This document shows positions 44,400 through 53,650 of a DNA stretch of 64,000 nucleotides, piece by piece (positions within the stretch are counted from its first letter, which is position 1; every line of letters begins with the position of its first letter). The DNA is from Maribacter sp. 4G9 (GTDB lineage: Bacteria > Bacteroidota > Bacteroidia > Flavobacteriales > Flavobacteriaceae), in the NCBI RefSeq assembly GCF_002742265.1, contig NZ_MDGL01000007.1:1-64000 (forward strand). Reading direction: 5' to 3'. The translations under genes and the position numbers were made by a program. The notes beneath the pieces were generated by a model. It did no database searches and had not been told where the DNA came from. It was given only the letters and a program-made list of their open reading frames with translations.

Positions 44400-45542
44400 A
44401 TGGATTATACATTACAAAAAACATTTACCTTTTTGTTGTTTATTGGTATAGGTCTTCTTCTTAAATTCAAATTTGGATCAAAGGAGGAGTTGACAGGTAT
44501 CAAGAAAATAATTTTAAATCTTGCTTTGCCCGCCACTATTTTTATAGCCTTGTTGGGTGTACAATTGGATGCGGAATTGCTTTCCCTACCATTTTTGGCA
44601 TTGGGACTGAACATTCTCCTATTTGTTTTGTTTCCCTATGTAATGCCCTTAACCGGAATTAAAAAGAATTCCCCGGAATATCGTACGGCAAGATTATTGG
44701 TGCCTTCTTTGGCACCGGGTCTATCCTGTTTCCCTTTTGTTTTGGAGTTTTTGGGCGAAGCGTACTTGGCAAAGGCGGCCATGGCAGACTTGGGCAATAA
44801 AATTTTTGTTTTAATAATCCTTTACCTCGTAGCCATGAATTGGTACTATGTCAAACGGGCTATAACAGACCAATCCAGGGCATCAAAATTAAAGTCCTTG
44901 ACAATGGCAATGATCTCCGAACCCGTAAATATCTTTATAGTCATTGCCTTGATTTTGGTATTTTTTGGTTTTAAAATGGAGTCGTTGCCATTTATCATTA
45001 GTGATACGCTTACGCGACTCAGCGTCATAATGACGCCCCTTGTTCTTTTGTTTATCGGCTTGGCCATGAAAATAAAGAAACAGCAGATTTATAAAATTTT
45101 CTCATTGCTTTTTTTGAGGGCTGGATTTGTAAGTGTCCTTTCAGGAGCATTTATCCTAGTTGCAAATATTACGGTACAACAAGATATACTTGTACTGCTT
45201 TCATTTGGGCTAAGTGCCTGTAGTTTCTGGCCATTTTCGCATATTGCAGTGGTAGGCTCTCAAGAAATTGACATTAAGAAGAAACAAAAGACCTTCAATG
45301 CTACTTTTGGAGTGAATATCCTTGCCTTGTCGTTTCCTTTATCAACGATACTCATATTGGGTATTTTATCCAGCGGAAATCTTTTTTCCAATGGATATTC
45401 CGTATTGGTCTTAGGTATGATTTTTTCTTTTGTGGGCACCATACCATATTTATTCAAAGTTGTATTTAAATCACGGGAAAAAGAAGGTAGGCAGAAAGCT
45501 GGTTGGGTCATTTACAAAACCACCAGAACGGAAACAACCTGA
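44400..45542 (+). CDS. AEC-like permease
   Basis: A 380-residue inner-membrane protein with about ten membrane segments in two halves, each starting with a pattern like LNLALPATIFIALLGVQLD or LSVIMTPLVLLFIGLAMKI. The repeat of 5 + 5 segments and the PA/P..L motifs suggest the auxin efflux carrier (AEC) superfamily; substrate unknown. It directly follows the exported aminotransferase (4-base gap), so it may move the substrate or product of that enzyme (inference). The C-terminus is basic. Confidence 0.72.
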   Translation: MDYTLQKTFTFLLFIGIGLLLKFKFGSKEELTGIKKIILNLALPATIFIALLGVQLDAELLSLPFLALGLNILLFVLFPYVMPLTGIKKNSPEYRTARLLVPSLAPGLSCFPFVLEFLGEAYLAKAAMADLGNKIFVLIILYLVAMNWYYVKRAITDQSRASKLKSLTMAMISEPVNIFIVIALILVFFGFKMESLPFIISDTLTRLSVIMTPLVLLFIGLAMKIKKQQIYKIFSLLFLRAGFVSVLSGAFILVANITVQQDILVLLSFGLSACSFWPFSHIAVVGSQEIDIKKKQKTFNATFGVNILALSFPLSTILILGILSSGNLFSNGYSVLVLGMIFSFVGTIPYLFKVVFKSREKEGRQKAGWVIYKTTRTETT

Positions 45543-45582
45543 TTCTAGTAATCAATGGAATTTTTAAGCTAGACAAAGGATG

Positions 45583-46068
45583 CTATCTTAAGTGAAATCC
45601 CTTGGCCGCCCACCATGGGTGTATTTCTATGACCAATCTACCCGCATTGACCATAGGGTCCATGTGAGCAAGACTATCTGCCATTTCAATGGTTGGCGTG
45701 TTATAGATGGTAATGCCCCTAATTTCCCCATCATCCCCAAACGGTCCTGAAATATCTGCATAGCCCAATTCATACATACGCCCTAAATGTCCTAAATGTA
45801 GGGATTGGAGACTATCAGCCTCCTTCTTTGACTGACTTCTATTGGGCCCCGATTTTAAAAATGCAATGAAGTATTGCTGCATCAACACCGTATCTTTGGT
45901 TTCCGCATCTATATAATCAAAGACTTCGTAGCCCTTATCGATCAGTTCTTTCTTAATTTCTGCCCTGGTTTTGCTCGGTTCAATAATTTTGGAGTGTATT
46001 TCCCTATCCAATTTTGGATTCCCGCAAGAGACAAGCATGGTAAGAAATAAAGGTAAAATCATTTTCAT
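45583..46068 (-). CDS. YCII-related lipoprotein
   Basis: A 161-residue lipoprotein: signal peptide with lipobox MLVSC (Cys15), a linker to about residue 60, and a YCII-like ferredoxin-fold domain (QQYFIAFLKSGPNR, HLGHLGRMYELGYADISGPFGDDGEIRGITIYN, LAHMDPMVNAGRLVIEIHPWW). The catalytic-type His and Asp of YciI (H in LQSLHLGHL, D in HMDPMV) are present. Export is unusual for a family that is mostly cytoplasmic. Last gene of a three-gene minus-strand operon. Confidence 0.84.
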   Translation of the reverse strand: MKMILPLFLTMLVSCGNPKLDREIHSKIIEPSKTRAEIKKELIDKGYEVFDYIDAETKDTVLMQQYFIAFLKSGPNRSQSKKEADSLQSLHLGHLGRMYELGYADISGPFGDDGEIRGITIYNTPTIEMADSLAHMDPMVNAGRLVIEIHPWWAAKGFHLR

Positions 46069-46069
46069 A

Positions 46070-46537
46070 TTACCAGGTATTAAAGGGTTGTTTGCTTAAT
46101 TGTGAATTGTAGTATTTTATATCCCCGGTAACTTCCTCGCCAAGCCAATCCGGTTTTTGAAAGATTTCATTTTCGTTTGACAGTTCAATTTCGGCCAAAA
46201 TCAGCCCCTTGTTCTCCCCCCCGAATATGTCCACCTCAAAACTATGATCGTGAAAGGATACCAAATACCTTGTCTTGTCAATAATTCCTTTTTCACAAAG
46301 TTCAAGCAACTTTTCGGCATCCTTCAATCCAATCTCCGTTTCCCACTCAAAACGAGTAGTACCGGAATCGTTCGATTTACCTTTTACCGTCATAAAACCT
46401 TTTTCTCCCTTGATCCTGATTCTAACGGTCCTTTCTGGATGGGTGTTTAAAAAACCCTGAACAATCCTAATCTTGGAAACCGCTACACCAACAAAATTCA
46501 TGGATTTTACAAGAAACTTTCTTTCTATTTCAATCAC
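46070..46537 (-). CDS. CYTH domain protein
   Basis: A 155-residue protein of the CYTH (triphosphate tunnel) family. The EIERKFLVK block near the N-terminus is the family hallmark; RTVRIRIKGEKGFMTVKGK, LILAEIELSNENE and the acidic/basic alternation lining a tunnel follow. GTG at 46537 is chosen because it gives VIEIERKFL; an ATG at 46561 would overlap the upstream gene by 32 bases. Members hydrolyse inorganic or organic triphosphates; substrate here unknown. Confidence 0.88.
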   Translation of the reverse strand: MIEIERKFLVKSMNFVGVAVSKIRIVQGFLNTHPERTVRIRIKGEKGFMTVKGKSNDSGTTRFEWETEIGLKDAEKLLELCEKGIIDKTRYLVSFHDHSFEVDIFGGENKGLILAEIELSNENEIFQKPDWLGEEVTGDIKYYNSQLSKQPFNTW

Positions 46538-47204
46538 CTTTTGCCAAATTTTTAATTTCATCGGAAGTTATCCTTCCACTCTCCTGTTCCCTATTGGCCA
46601 ACAGAAGCATGCATTTTGCTATTTCCGATGGATGTACGGACCTATATTTTCTTAATGCGCCAATGAACAGTACCTCAAATACCTTGAACAGTTTCTTGGC
46701 CAACCATTCCCCTACCCGTTTTTCCTTCCTTTGCCCGGAAATTAATGAAGGCTGCAAGATATGGGTTTTGGGTACATCTATATCTAGGACGGCCTCCTCC
46801 ATTTCTCCCTTTATCTTATTGTAAAAAAAAGTACTATTTGGGTCTGCCCCCATTGCTGAAATAACGATAAAGGTATCAATGCCATTGGCTTTGCACATTC
46901 GAGCTGCTTCTACAGGGATTCCAAAATCTATTTTTCGATATAGTTCCCTATCGGGTGTTTTTGATTTGGTGGTACCAATACAGCAAAATACCTCATCGGC
47001 CTTAAATACAGGTTTAAAACGCTCCAAATCCAGCACATCCCCAAGATGTTCCTCTATTTTATCCGCGGAGATATTCAAAGGTCTTCTTGAAAACAATTTT
47101 AAAGTTCCGTATCGATCATCTTCCAAAAGTACCTGTAAAAGCGCGCTTCCGGTAAGCCCTGTGGCCCCAAGAATTATAGCCGATTTTTTGTGCCCCTCCA
47201 TCAA
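46530..47204 (-). CDS. NAD(P)-binding oxidoreductase, atypical SDR
   Basis: A 224-residue Rossmann protein: AIILGATGLTGSALLQVLLED (residues 9-29) binds the dinucleotide, VFCCIGTTKSKTPDRELYRKID and FIVISAMGADPNS follow, and LQPSLISGQRKEKRVGEW closes the site. It resembles the HTATIP2/TIP30-like and YbjT-like NAD(P)H-binding proteins. Its end overlaps the start of the CYTH gene by 8 bases. It is divergent from dinB across 25 bases. Confidence 0.88.
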   Translation of the reverse strand: MMEGHKKSAIILGATGLTGSALLQVLLEDDRYGTLKLFSRRPLNISADKIEEHLGDVLDLERFKPVFKADEVFCCIGTTKSKTPDRELYRKIDFGIPVEAARMCKANGIDTFIVISAMGADPNSTFFYNKIKGEMEEAVLDIDVPKTHILQPSLISGQRKEKRVGEWLAKKLFKVFEVLFIGALRKYRSVHPSEIAKCMLLLANREQESGRITSDEIKNLAKGD

Positions 47205-47229
47205 ATTAAATATACCTTAATTTTACAGG

Positions 47230-48333
47230 ATGTCCAATGAATTTCCATTACGAAAAATCATCCATGTGGATATGGATGCTTTCTATGCATCCGTTGAACA
47301 ATTGGACAACCCAGAACTAAGGGGCAAACCGATTGCCGTAGGAGGTAGTTCTGAAAGGGGGGTCGTATCCGCAGCTAGCTATGAAGCGAGGAAATTTGGG
47401 GTTAGAAGTGCCATGAGCAGTGTTTTGGCCAAACGGAACTGCCCTGAACTTATTTTTGTAAAAGCCCGTTTTGATCGTTATAAGGAAATTTCCAAACAGA
47501 TCCGTTCTATTTTTTATGACTATACAGATTTAGTGGAGCCTTTATCGCTGGACGAGGCCTATTTGGACGTTACCATAAACAAGAAAGGAAATCCTTCGGC
47601 AACGCTCATTGCAAAAGAAATTAGGCACAGAATTTTACAAGAAACCGGTCTCAATGCCTCCGCAGGTATTTCCATAAACAAGTTCATCGCCAAAGTGGCC
47701 AGTGATGTGAACAAGCCTAATGGTCAGAAGACGGTGAACCCAGAAGAAGTTCATACGTTTTTGGAGAATCTGGAAATACGCAAATTTTACGGGGTTGGGA
47801 AGGTAACTGCCGATAAGATGTACCGTTTGGGAATTTTCACGGGAAAAGACCTAAAAACAAAATCCGAGGCGTTTTTGGAAGAGCATTTTGGAAAGAGCGG
47901 AAGCTATTACTATAATGTGGTCAGGGGCATACATAACAGTCCGGTGAAACCCCAAAGAATACCCAAATCCGTTGGGGCGGAACGTACGTTCAACGAAAAT
48001 TTAAGCAGTGAAATTTTTATGTTGGAACGTTTGGAACATATTGCCAACGAATTGGAGAAACGTCTTCAAAAATCCAAAATAGCGGGTAAAACGGTAACCT
48101 TAAAGATAAAGTACAGTGACTTTACCTTGAACACGAGAAGCAAGACCCTCTCCTATTTTATTTCGGACCAAAAACTCATCTTGGAAACGGCAAAAGAGTT
48201 GTTGTACCAAGAAAAGTTACAGAACTCTGTTCGGCTTTTAGGGATTTCATTAGCCAATTTGAACACGGAAAAAAAGGAGCGGCCTAAAAAAGAGAATGAG
48301 ACCGTTTCCTATCAGCTCAAGTTTGATTTTTAG
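47230..48333 (+). CDS. dinB: DNA polymerase IV
   Basis: A 367-residue Y-family translesion polymerase. VDMDAFYASVEQ (Asp14) and SLDEAYLDVT (Asp and Glu near 108-109) carry the metal-binding acids; ASAGISINKFIAKVASDVNKPNGQ and the little-finger domain with SVGAERTF follow. The C-terminus QLKFDF is a good clamp-binding motif (QLxLF-like). It is involved in mutagenic bypass of DNA damage; no LexA-type operator is recognisable. Confidence 0.95.
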   Translation: MSNEFPLRKIIHVDMDAFYASVEQLDNPELRGKPIAVGGSSERGVVSAASYEARKFGVRSAMSSVLAKRNCPELIFVKARFDRYKEISKQIRSIFYDYTDLVEPLSLDEAYLDVTINKKGNPSATLIAKEIRHRILQETGLNASAGISINKFIAKVASDVNKPNGQKTVNPEEVHTFLENLEIRKFYGVGKVTADKMYRLGIFTGKDLKTKSEAFLEEHFGKSGSYYYNVVRGIHNSPVKPQRIPKSVGAERTFNENLSSEIFMLERLEHIANELEKRLQKSKIAGKTVTLKIKYSDFTLNTRSKTLSYFISDQKLILETAKELLYQEKLQNSVRLLGISLANLNTEKKERPKKENETVSYQLKFDF

Positions 48334-48353
48334 TTTTCCTTTAAAGGGTCTAT

Positions 48354-48809
48354 CTAAATTACTTGCATGGAGGCAAGGGTAGCCAGCCATACAATGACCG
48401 AGGAGAAAAAGATACCAATAGTATTCGCCCAAAAAGCCTTTTGCCGCTCAATTTTGAATAGATAAGCAGCTATGCTACCTGCATAAACACCAGTACCCGG
48501 GAGTGGTATCATTACGAAGAACATCAACCCAAAAAAACCAAATTTCTTGATTTTATCGCCAGAACCCATTTTTGCCCTTCTTGCAACGAATAAAGCGGAT
48601 TTTTTATAAAAGCGCCAACGTGTAAAATACACATTGATTTTATCTAAAAAAAACATCATCATGGGAAAAACAAGCACATTCGCCAAAAAGCAAAAAATAA
48701 ATACGGCGTAGATGTCCAACCCTTTAAGCACACCGTAAGGTATCCCTACCTTGGCCTCTCCAAAAGGGGAAAAACTCCACAACATTGCCAAAAGAAAATC
48801 AAGTATCAA
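48354..48809 (-). CDS. Small multidrug-export-like membrane protein
   Basis: A 151-residue inner-membrane protein with four membrane segments. FSPFGEAKVGIPYGVLKGLD near the N-terminus and MIPLPGTGVYAGSIAAYLFKI near residue 105-125 match the COG2426 / Sm_multidrug_ex family. Despite the family name, no drug export has to be inferred. It is convergent with dinB. Confidence 0.87.
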   Translation of the reverse strand: MILDFLLAMLWSFSPFGEAKVGIPYGVLKGLDIYAVFIFCFLANVLVFPMMMFFLDKINVYFTRWRFYKKSALFVARRAKMGSGDKIKKFGFFGLMFFVMIPLPGTGVYAGSIAAYLFKIERQKAFWANTIGIFFSSVIVWLATLASMQVI

Positions 48810-48970
48810 AATCAGTTTACTTTAGGTCTGCGAAGCTAGTCAACCTTGTGATTAAGGCACCTATATCAATTCATAAAAAAGAACTAAAGTTAAGGGTCGA
48901 TACAAATTCAACAATGCTCCGAAGATTGTGTCAAGAGGATAATTATTCTATCGGAACATGAAATACCTAT

Positions 48971-49006
48971 AAAAGAAAAAAAAGACCTGATGAATTCATC
49001 AGGTCT
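48971..49006 (-). terminator. Terminator of pyk
   Basis: The perfect palindrome AGACCTGATGAA/TTCATCAGGTCT (48983-49006) is followed on the minus strand by a long T-rich run. It lies 27 bases after the pyk stop. Confidence 0.85.
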
Positions 49007-49032
49007 ATGAAACGGTATTATTTTATTGTTAC

Positions 49033-50475
49033 TTAAAAATTACAGGTTTCAATTTCAGTAACCCTTAACGTGTTTACCATACCCTTTGCCTTTATGGGCA
49101 TGGCCGCCAAACTTACCAACATGTCGCCCACCTCCAAATAACCTTTTTTGCAAGCGATACCGTTCACATCCTCGATCGTTTGGTCCGTGGAAACAAATTT
49201 ATCATAATAAAACGCCTTTACGCCCCATAATAAATTCAATTGAGTAAGGATTCGTTTATTGGAAGTGAACACCAAGATATGGGCACTAGGCCTCCATGCC
49301 GAAATTTGAAATGCGGTGTAACCGCTATTGGTCAATGTAGATATGGCCTTGGCCTTAATTTCATTGGCCATTAAAGCGGCATGATAGCATATAGACTTTG
49401 TGATGTACCGATTGGTCCTTACGTGCGGTGGTTCGTGTGGTACTTTTATCAGTTCCGATGATTCAACGCTTCTTAGAATACTGGCCATTTTTTCGATTAC
49501 CTGTACCGGATAGTTTCCAACGGAAGTCTCACCGGATAGCATTACGGCATCCGCACCGTCCATAACAGAGTTGGCAACGTCATTTACTTCCGCTCTGGTA
49601 GGGGTAAGGCTCGTAATCATGGTTTCCATCATCTGGGTAGCGATAATTACCGGAATTCGTGCTTTTTTGGCTCTAAGAACCAATTTCTTTTGGATTAATG
49701 GAACCTCTTGGGCAGGAACTTCAACCCCCAAGTCTCCCCTAGCTACCATAAGACCATCACAGTAGGCAACAATTTTATCGATATTCTCAACGGCTTCCGG
49801 CTTTTCTATTTTGGCGATAATTGGAATCTTATGTTGGGAATGCTGCTTTATAATATTTTGTAGGTCAATCAAATCCTGGCTAAACCTTACGAAGGATAAG
49901 GCAATCCAATCCACCTCAAGCGCTATGGCAAATTCAGCATCCTTGATATCCTTTTTTGTAAGGGCCGGTAGTGAAATATTCGTGTTTGGAAGGTTTACGC
50001 CCTTTTTGGACTTTAATGGTCCTCCTTGAATTACCTTGGCCTTGACCTCAGACTCCCCGTTCGTGGAAACGACCTCAAAAATTAATTTACCGTCATCCAA
50101 AAGGATACGTTCTCCCGGTTTAACGTCTCTAGGGAATTCTTTGTAATTCATATATACCCTTTCAGCGGTACCCTCAAAAGGCTCCCCGGTCACAAAGGTA
50201 AGTTCGTCCCCTGGGCTCACTACAACTTCGCCGGACATTACCCCAACCCTAAGCTTGGGGCCTTGCAAATCGGCCAAAATGGCCGTATTGGTTTCCAACT
50301 CCTCGTTTAACTCGCGTATAAGATCTACACGTTCCTTTACATCATTATAATCTGCGTGGGAAAAATTTATCCTAAAGACATCCACTCCTGCCAGCATCAT
50401 GCTCCTTAGCACATCTTTCTTGCTTGTAGCGGGGCCTAAAGTTGCTACGATTTTTGTCTTTTTGTTGGTTGACAT
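49033..50475 (-). CDS. pyk: Pyruvate kinase
   Basis: A 480-residue glycolytic enzyme converting phosphoenolpyruvate and ADP to pyruvate and ATP. KTKIVATLGPATSKK opens the barrel, FRINFSHADYNDV, IAKIEKPEAVENID (catalytic Lys) and VARGDLGVEVP follow, with VIIATQMMETM and MDGADAVMLSGET. Length and order are standard. It lies 2 bases after the IPExxxVDY gene in a conserved flavobacterial run that includes rnc, fabF and acpP. Confidence 0.96.
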   Translation of the reverse strand: MSTNKKTKIVATLGPATSKKDVLRSMMLAGVDVFRINFSHADYNDVKERVDLIRELNEELETNTAILADLQGPKLRVGVMSGEVVVSPGDELTFVTGEPFEGTAERVYMNYKEFPRDVKPGERILLDDGKLIFEVVSTNGESEVKAKVIQGGPLKSKKGVNLPNTNISLPALTKKDIKDAEFAIALEVDWIALSFVRFSQDLIDLQNIIKQHSQHKIPIIAKIEKPEAVENIDKIVAYCDGLMVARGDLGVEVPAQEVPLIQKKLVLRAKKARIPVIIATQMMETMITSLTPTRAEVNDVANSVMDGADAVMLSGETSVGNYPVQVIEKMASILRSVESSELIKVPHEPPHVRTNRYITKSICYHAALMANEIKAKAISTLTNSGYTAFQISAWRPSAHILVFTSNKRILTQLNLLWGVKAFYYDKFVSTDQTIEDVNGIACKKGYLEVGDMLVSLAAMPIKAKGMVNTLRVTEIETCNF

Positions 50476-50477
50476 TA

Positions 50478-50945
50478 TTAAAAAATTAAATTGTTTCTAG
50501 ATTTTAGTTTGTTCACATCTACCTCGTAGGCCGCCATAATTTTAGGGTTGCCCAAAAGGGTTTTTATTATCGTATCTGCGTCCATCGTCTCCTCATCCTC
50601 TTCGATTTTTAGGAAATAATCCACCTCCTTAAGTTCAGGAATTAAACGAGGTCTGGAATAGGTTGTTTCATATTGAAATAAATCATTGTTGTTCACCAAT
50701 TCCTGTTTTGAGCTATGGTTGGAAATCAGAACCCAATACCTATAATTATATTCGTCTTCCCACTCGTAGTAGGGGAAGGATCTGCTATCCGATAAATCGA
50801 AATCGGCTCGGCTCCTTTTAAACTTTGCCCTTAAGACACTATTTAAACCATAGGCAATGGCATAATCCTCTAAGCTGCTATGCAATGCGACTAAAAGAAA
50901 GGAATCATCAAAATAATCATCTTTTATTTTATATACTGCCGACAT
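50478..50945 (-). CDS. IPExxxVDY family protein
   Basis: A 155-residue soluble protein carrying the motif that names the family: IPELKEVDYFLKIE (about residues 105-118). An N-terminal FDDSFLLVALHSSLEDYAIAYGLN and YEWEDEYNYRYWVLISN are also typical. The family is restricted to Bacteroidetes and has no known function. Its place between rnc and pyk is conserved, as I recall. Confidence 0.92.
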   Translation of the reverse strand: MSAVYKIKDDYFDDSFLLVALHSSLEDYAIAYGLNSVLRAKFKRSRADFDLSDSRSFPYYEWEDEYNYRYWVLISNHSSKQELVNNNDLFQYETTYSRPRLIPELKEVDYFLKIEEDEETMDADTIIKTLLGNPKIMAAYEVDVNKLKSRNNLIF

Positions 50946-51061
50946 ATGCGCTCAAAACGGTAAATATAGAACTATTAAAGTATAAAGCCTAACAGGCAAA
51001 TAAGTTTAAGATGGGGTTATAGTTACGAAAACGTTAGCGTTTTGTTGCAATTATAACGTTT

Positions 51062-51793
51062 CTACCTCATTTTATCCTGAAGGGCAAAAAAAGCCCTTTT
51101 GGAAGCTCTTTCCTCGGCCTTCTTTTTGGAGGTGGCCCTCGCTTTTGCCACTACATTATTGTCTATGGAAAGCTTTACTGCAAAGTGCTTTAACGAATCG
51201 TTTCCAGTGTCATCGTACACATTAAAATTAAAGGATTTCTTTTGCTTTTGGCACCATTCAATGATTAGACTTTTATAGCTAATGACTTTACCTTCCAACT
51301 GCTCTATATCCACATAGGGCTCTATGACCCTTTTCTTTATGAATTTTTCACAATATTTATAACCCCTATCTAGATAAATAGCCCCTACCAGTGCCTCGAA
51401 AACATTCCCGTGGATATTTTCGCCAAAGTGGGATTTTGGAATCCTGCTTTCTACGTACCTAATCAATTCCAAGTCCTTACCCAGTTCATTGAGGTGCTCC
51501 CTACTTACTATTTTGGACCTCATTTTTGTAAGATATCCTTCATCACCCTCGGGAACTTCGTTATACAAATGTTTGGAAATAATTGTTCCCAACATAGAAT
51601 CGCCCAAGAACTCCAATCGTTCGTAATTCATTGGATTTCCATTCCCGTCCTTTTGGTTCATGGACCTGTGTAGAAAGGCCTTTTTATAGTAATCCAAACG
51701 CTTGGGCGCAAAACCCAATATCCTTTTTAAACCTAAAAAAAAATCCCCATCCTGTTTAGAATGGGAATTGAAAATATTTTTAGGAAAGGTCAT
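51062..51793 (-). CDS. rnc: Ribonuclease III
   Basis: A 243-residue double-strand RNA endonuclease. The nuclease domain has the signature NYERLEFLGDSMLG (about residues 54-67) and GNVFEALVGAIYLDRG (about 128-143), with the acidic catalytic residues. A dsRNA-binding domain (about 168-240) ends KARATSKKKAEERASKRAFFAL. It is 7 bases after fabF, as in most bacteria where acpP, fabF and rnc cluster. Confidence 0.96.
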   Translation of the reverse strand: MTFPKNIFNSHSKQDGDFFLGLKRILGFAPKRLDYYKKAFLHRSMNQKDGNGNPMNYERLEFLGDSMLGTIISKHLYNEVPEGDEGYLTKMRSKIVSREHLNELGKDLELIRYVESRIPKSHFGENIHGNVFEALVGAIYLDRGYKYCEKFIKKRVIEPYVDIEQLEGKVISYKSLIIEWCQKQKKSFNFNVYDDTGNDSLKHFAVKLSIDNNVVAKARATSKKKAEERASKRAFFALQDKMR

Positions 51794-51800
51794 ATAGTTT

Positions 51801-53051
51801 TTAATCTATTTTTTTAAAGACCACACAAGCGTTATGCCCGCCAAAACCAAAGGTATTGCTCATGGCCACCCTTACATCCCTTTTTTGGGCCTTGTTGAGA
51901 GTCAAGTTTAAACTAGGGTCTATGTTTTCATCTACCGTTGTATGATTTATGGTAGGTGGTACTATTCCATGCTCCATGGCCAAAATTGAAGCAATGGCCT
52001 CTATCGCCCCTGCTGCACCCAAAAGATGTCCGGTCATGGATTTGGTAGAGTTGATGTTTATATTCTTGGCATGCTCTCCAAATACCTCTGAAATAGCCTT
52101 TAATTCAGCAACGTCTCCCAAAGGTGTAGAAGTACCATGGGTATTGATGGTATCTACCTCTTCTATACCCATTCCTGCATCCCGCAAGCAATTTTCCATT
52201 ACCCTAACAACACCAATGCCATCAGGATGCGGTGCGGTCATATGGTAAGCATCACTGGAAAGACCACCGCCAGCTACCTCAGCGTATATTTTAGCTCCTC
52301 TTGCCTTCGCATGCTCATACTCCTCAAGAATCAAAGCGCCCGCCCCTTCACCAAGTACAAAACCATCCCTAGTTGCATCAAACGGTCTTGAGGCTGTTTC
52401 CGGACTTTCATTACGGGTAGACAATGCGTGCATGGCACCAAACCCACCCATGCCGGCAATGGTAACCGCCGCCTCACTGCCACCGGATACGATTACATCG
52501 CAATGACCCAAACGGATATAGTTAAGCGCGTCTATCAAGGCGTTCGCAGAAGATGCACATGCTGAAACCGTGGTATAATTGGGCCCCATGAAACCATGTT
52601 TGATGGAAATATGACCAGGGGCAATGTCCGCAATCATTTTTGGAATAAAGAACGGATTAAACCTTGGAGTTCCATCTCCTAAGGCAAAATTCATTACTTC
52701 ATTTTGGAACGTTTCAAGGCCACCAATCCCTGCGCCCCAAATAACTCCTACCCTAAACTTATCCAGTTTATCCAAGTCCAGCTTGGAATCTTTAATGGCC
52801 TCATCCGACGATATTAATGCATATTGTGCAAACCTATCGAGCTTGCGACCTTCCTTTCGGTCGAAATAATCCTCTGTATTATAATTTTTTAGTTCGCAGG
52901 CGAATTTTACCTTAAATTTTTCAGTATCATAGTATGTTATAGGGGCGGATCCACTTTTACCATTTACAAGACCGTTCCAATACTCCTCAATATTGTTACC
53001 TATTGGGGTAAGTGCACCCAATCCGGTAACTACAACTCGCTTTAATTGCAT
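51801..53051 (-). CDS. fabF: Beta-ketoacyl-ACP synthase II
   Basis: A 416-residue condensing enzyme of fatty acid elongation. The nucleophilic Cys is in TVSACASSANALIDAL, and the two catalytic His are in NTHGTSTPLGD and STKSMTGHLLGAAGA. RVVVTGLGALTPIGNN opens the protein. Together with the upstream acpP it forms the fatty acid part of the cluster. Confidence 0.97.
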   Translation of the reverse strand: MQLKRVVVTGLGALTPIGNNIEEYWNGLVNGKSGSAPITYYDTEKFKVKFACELKNYNTEDYFDRKEGRKLDRFAQYALISSDEAIKDSKLDLDKLDKFRVGVIWGAGIGGLETFQNEVMNFALGDGTPRFNPFFIPKMIADIAPGHISIKHGFMGPNYTTVSACASSANALIDALNYIRLGHCDVIVSGGSEAAVTIAGMGGFGAMHALSTRNESPETASRPFDATRDGFVLGEGAGALILEEYEHAKARGAKIYAEVAGGGLSSDAYHMTAPHPDGIGVVRVMENCLRDAGMGIEEVDTINTHGTSTPLGDVAELKAISEVFGEHAKNININSTKSMTGHLLGAAGAIEAIASILAMEHGIVPPTINHTTVDENIDPSLNLTLNKAQKRDVRVAMSNTFGFGGHNACVVFKKID

Positions 53052-53159
53052 TGAACTTATTTTTAGTTTAGAAATAAACCGAAGGTAAATTAAAAAAAAT
53101 TATCCATGCGGAGCGTTTACCACATGGATAATTTAAAATCTGTTTAAGAAATCATCAAA

Positions 53160-53393
53160 TTACTTTGCTTCTTCTATATAGCTAATGGCTTGGCCAACTG
53201 TTGCGATATTCTCAGCTTGGTCATCAGGGATTTGAATATCGAATTCTTTTTCGAACTCCATAATCAACTCAACAGTATCCAATGAATCTGCCCCTAAATC
53301 GTTGGTAAAGCTAGCCTCTGATACCACTTCGTTTTCGTCAACTCCTAATTTATCAACAATGATAGCTTTAACTCTTGATGCAATGTCTGACAT
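53160..53393 (-). CDS. acpP: Acyl carrier protein
   Basis: A 77-residue acidic carrier. The phosphopantetheine serine is in [15 protein letters not shown] (about residues 35-49). It carries acyl chains for fabF, the desaturase and lipid synthesis. It leads the acpP-fabF-rnc run. Confidence 0.97.
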   Translation of the reverse strand: MSDIASRVKAIIVDKLGVDENEVVSEASFTNDLGADSLDTVELIMEFEKEFDIQIPDDQAENIATVGQAISYIEEAK

Positions 53394-53426
53394 AATAATA
53401 TTGGTTTTAAAAATTTAAATTGAAGG

Positions 53427-53434
53427 CAAAAATA
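53427..53434 (-). promoter_or_regulatory. Candidate -7 box for acpP
   Basis: On the minus strand TATTTTTG matches TAnnTTTG exactly, 33 bases before the acpP start. Confidence 0.4.
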
Positions 53435-53650
53435 AAAAACTTTGGTTTAATAACACTAATTGTCGTTAAAATGTAAGGTAATTTAAGAAAATAAAATTCA
53501 TGCGCAGGAATTTCATAACAGAAAAATTCATCTAGTTATCCGTATTTTCATCGTTGTTTTAAAACAAATCTTTGCCGTTTATTTAATTTCTGTTTTCTTT
53601 TGCCTGAGTTATTAGGCACGGCCTTTATGTAAACCAAACCTTTCTGTCCT

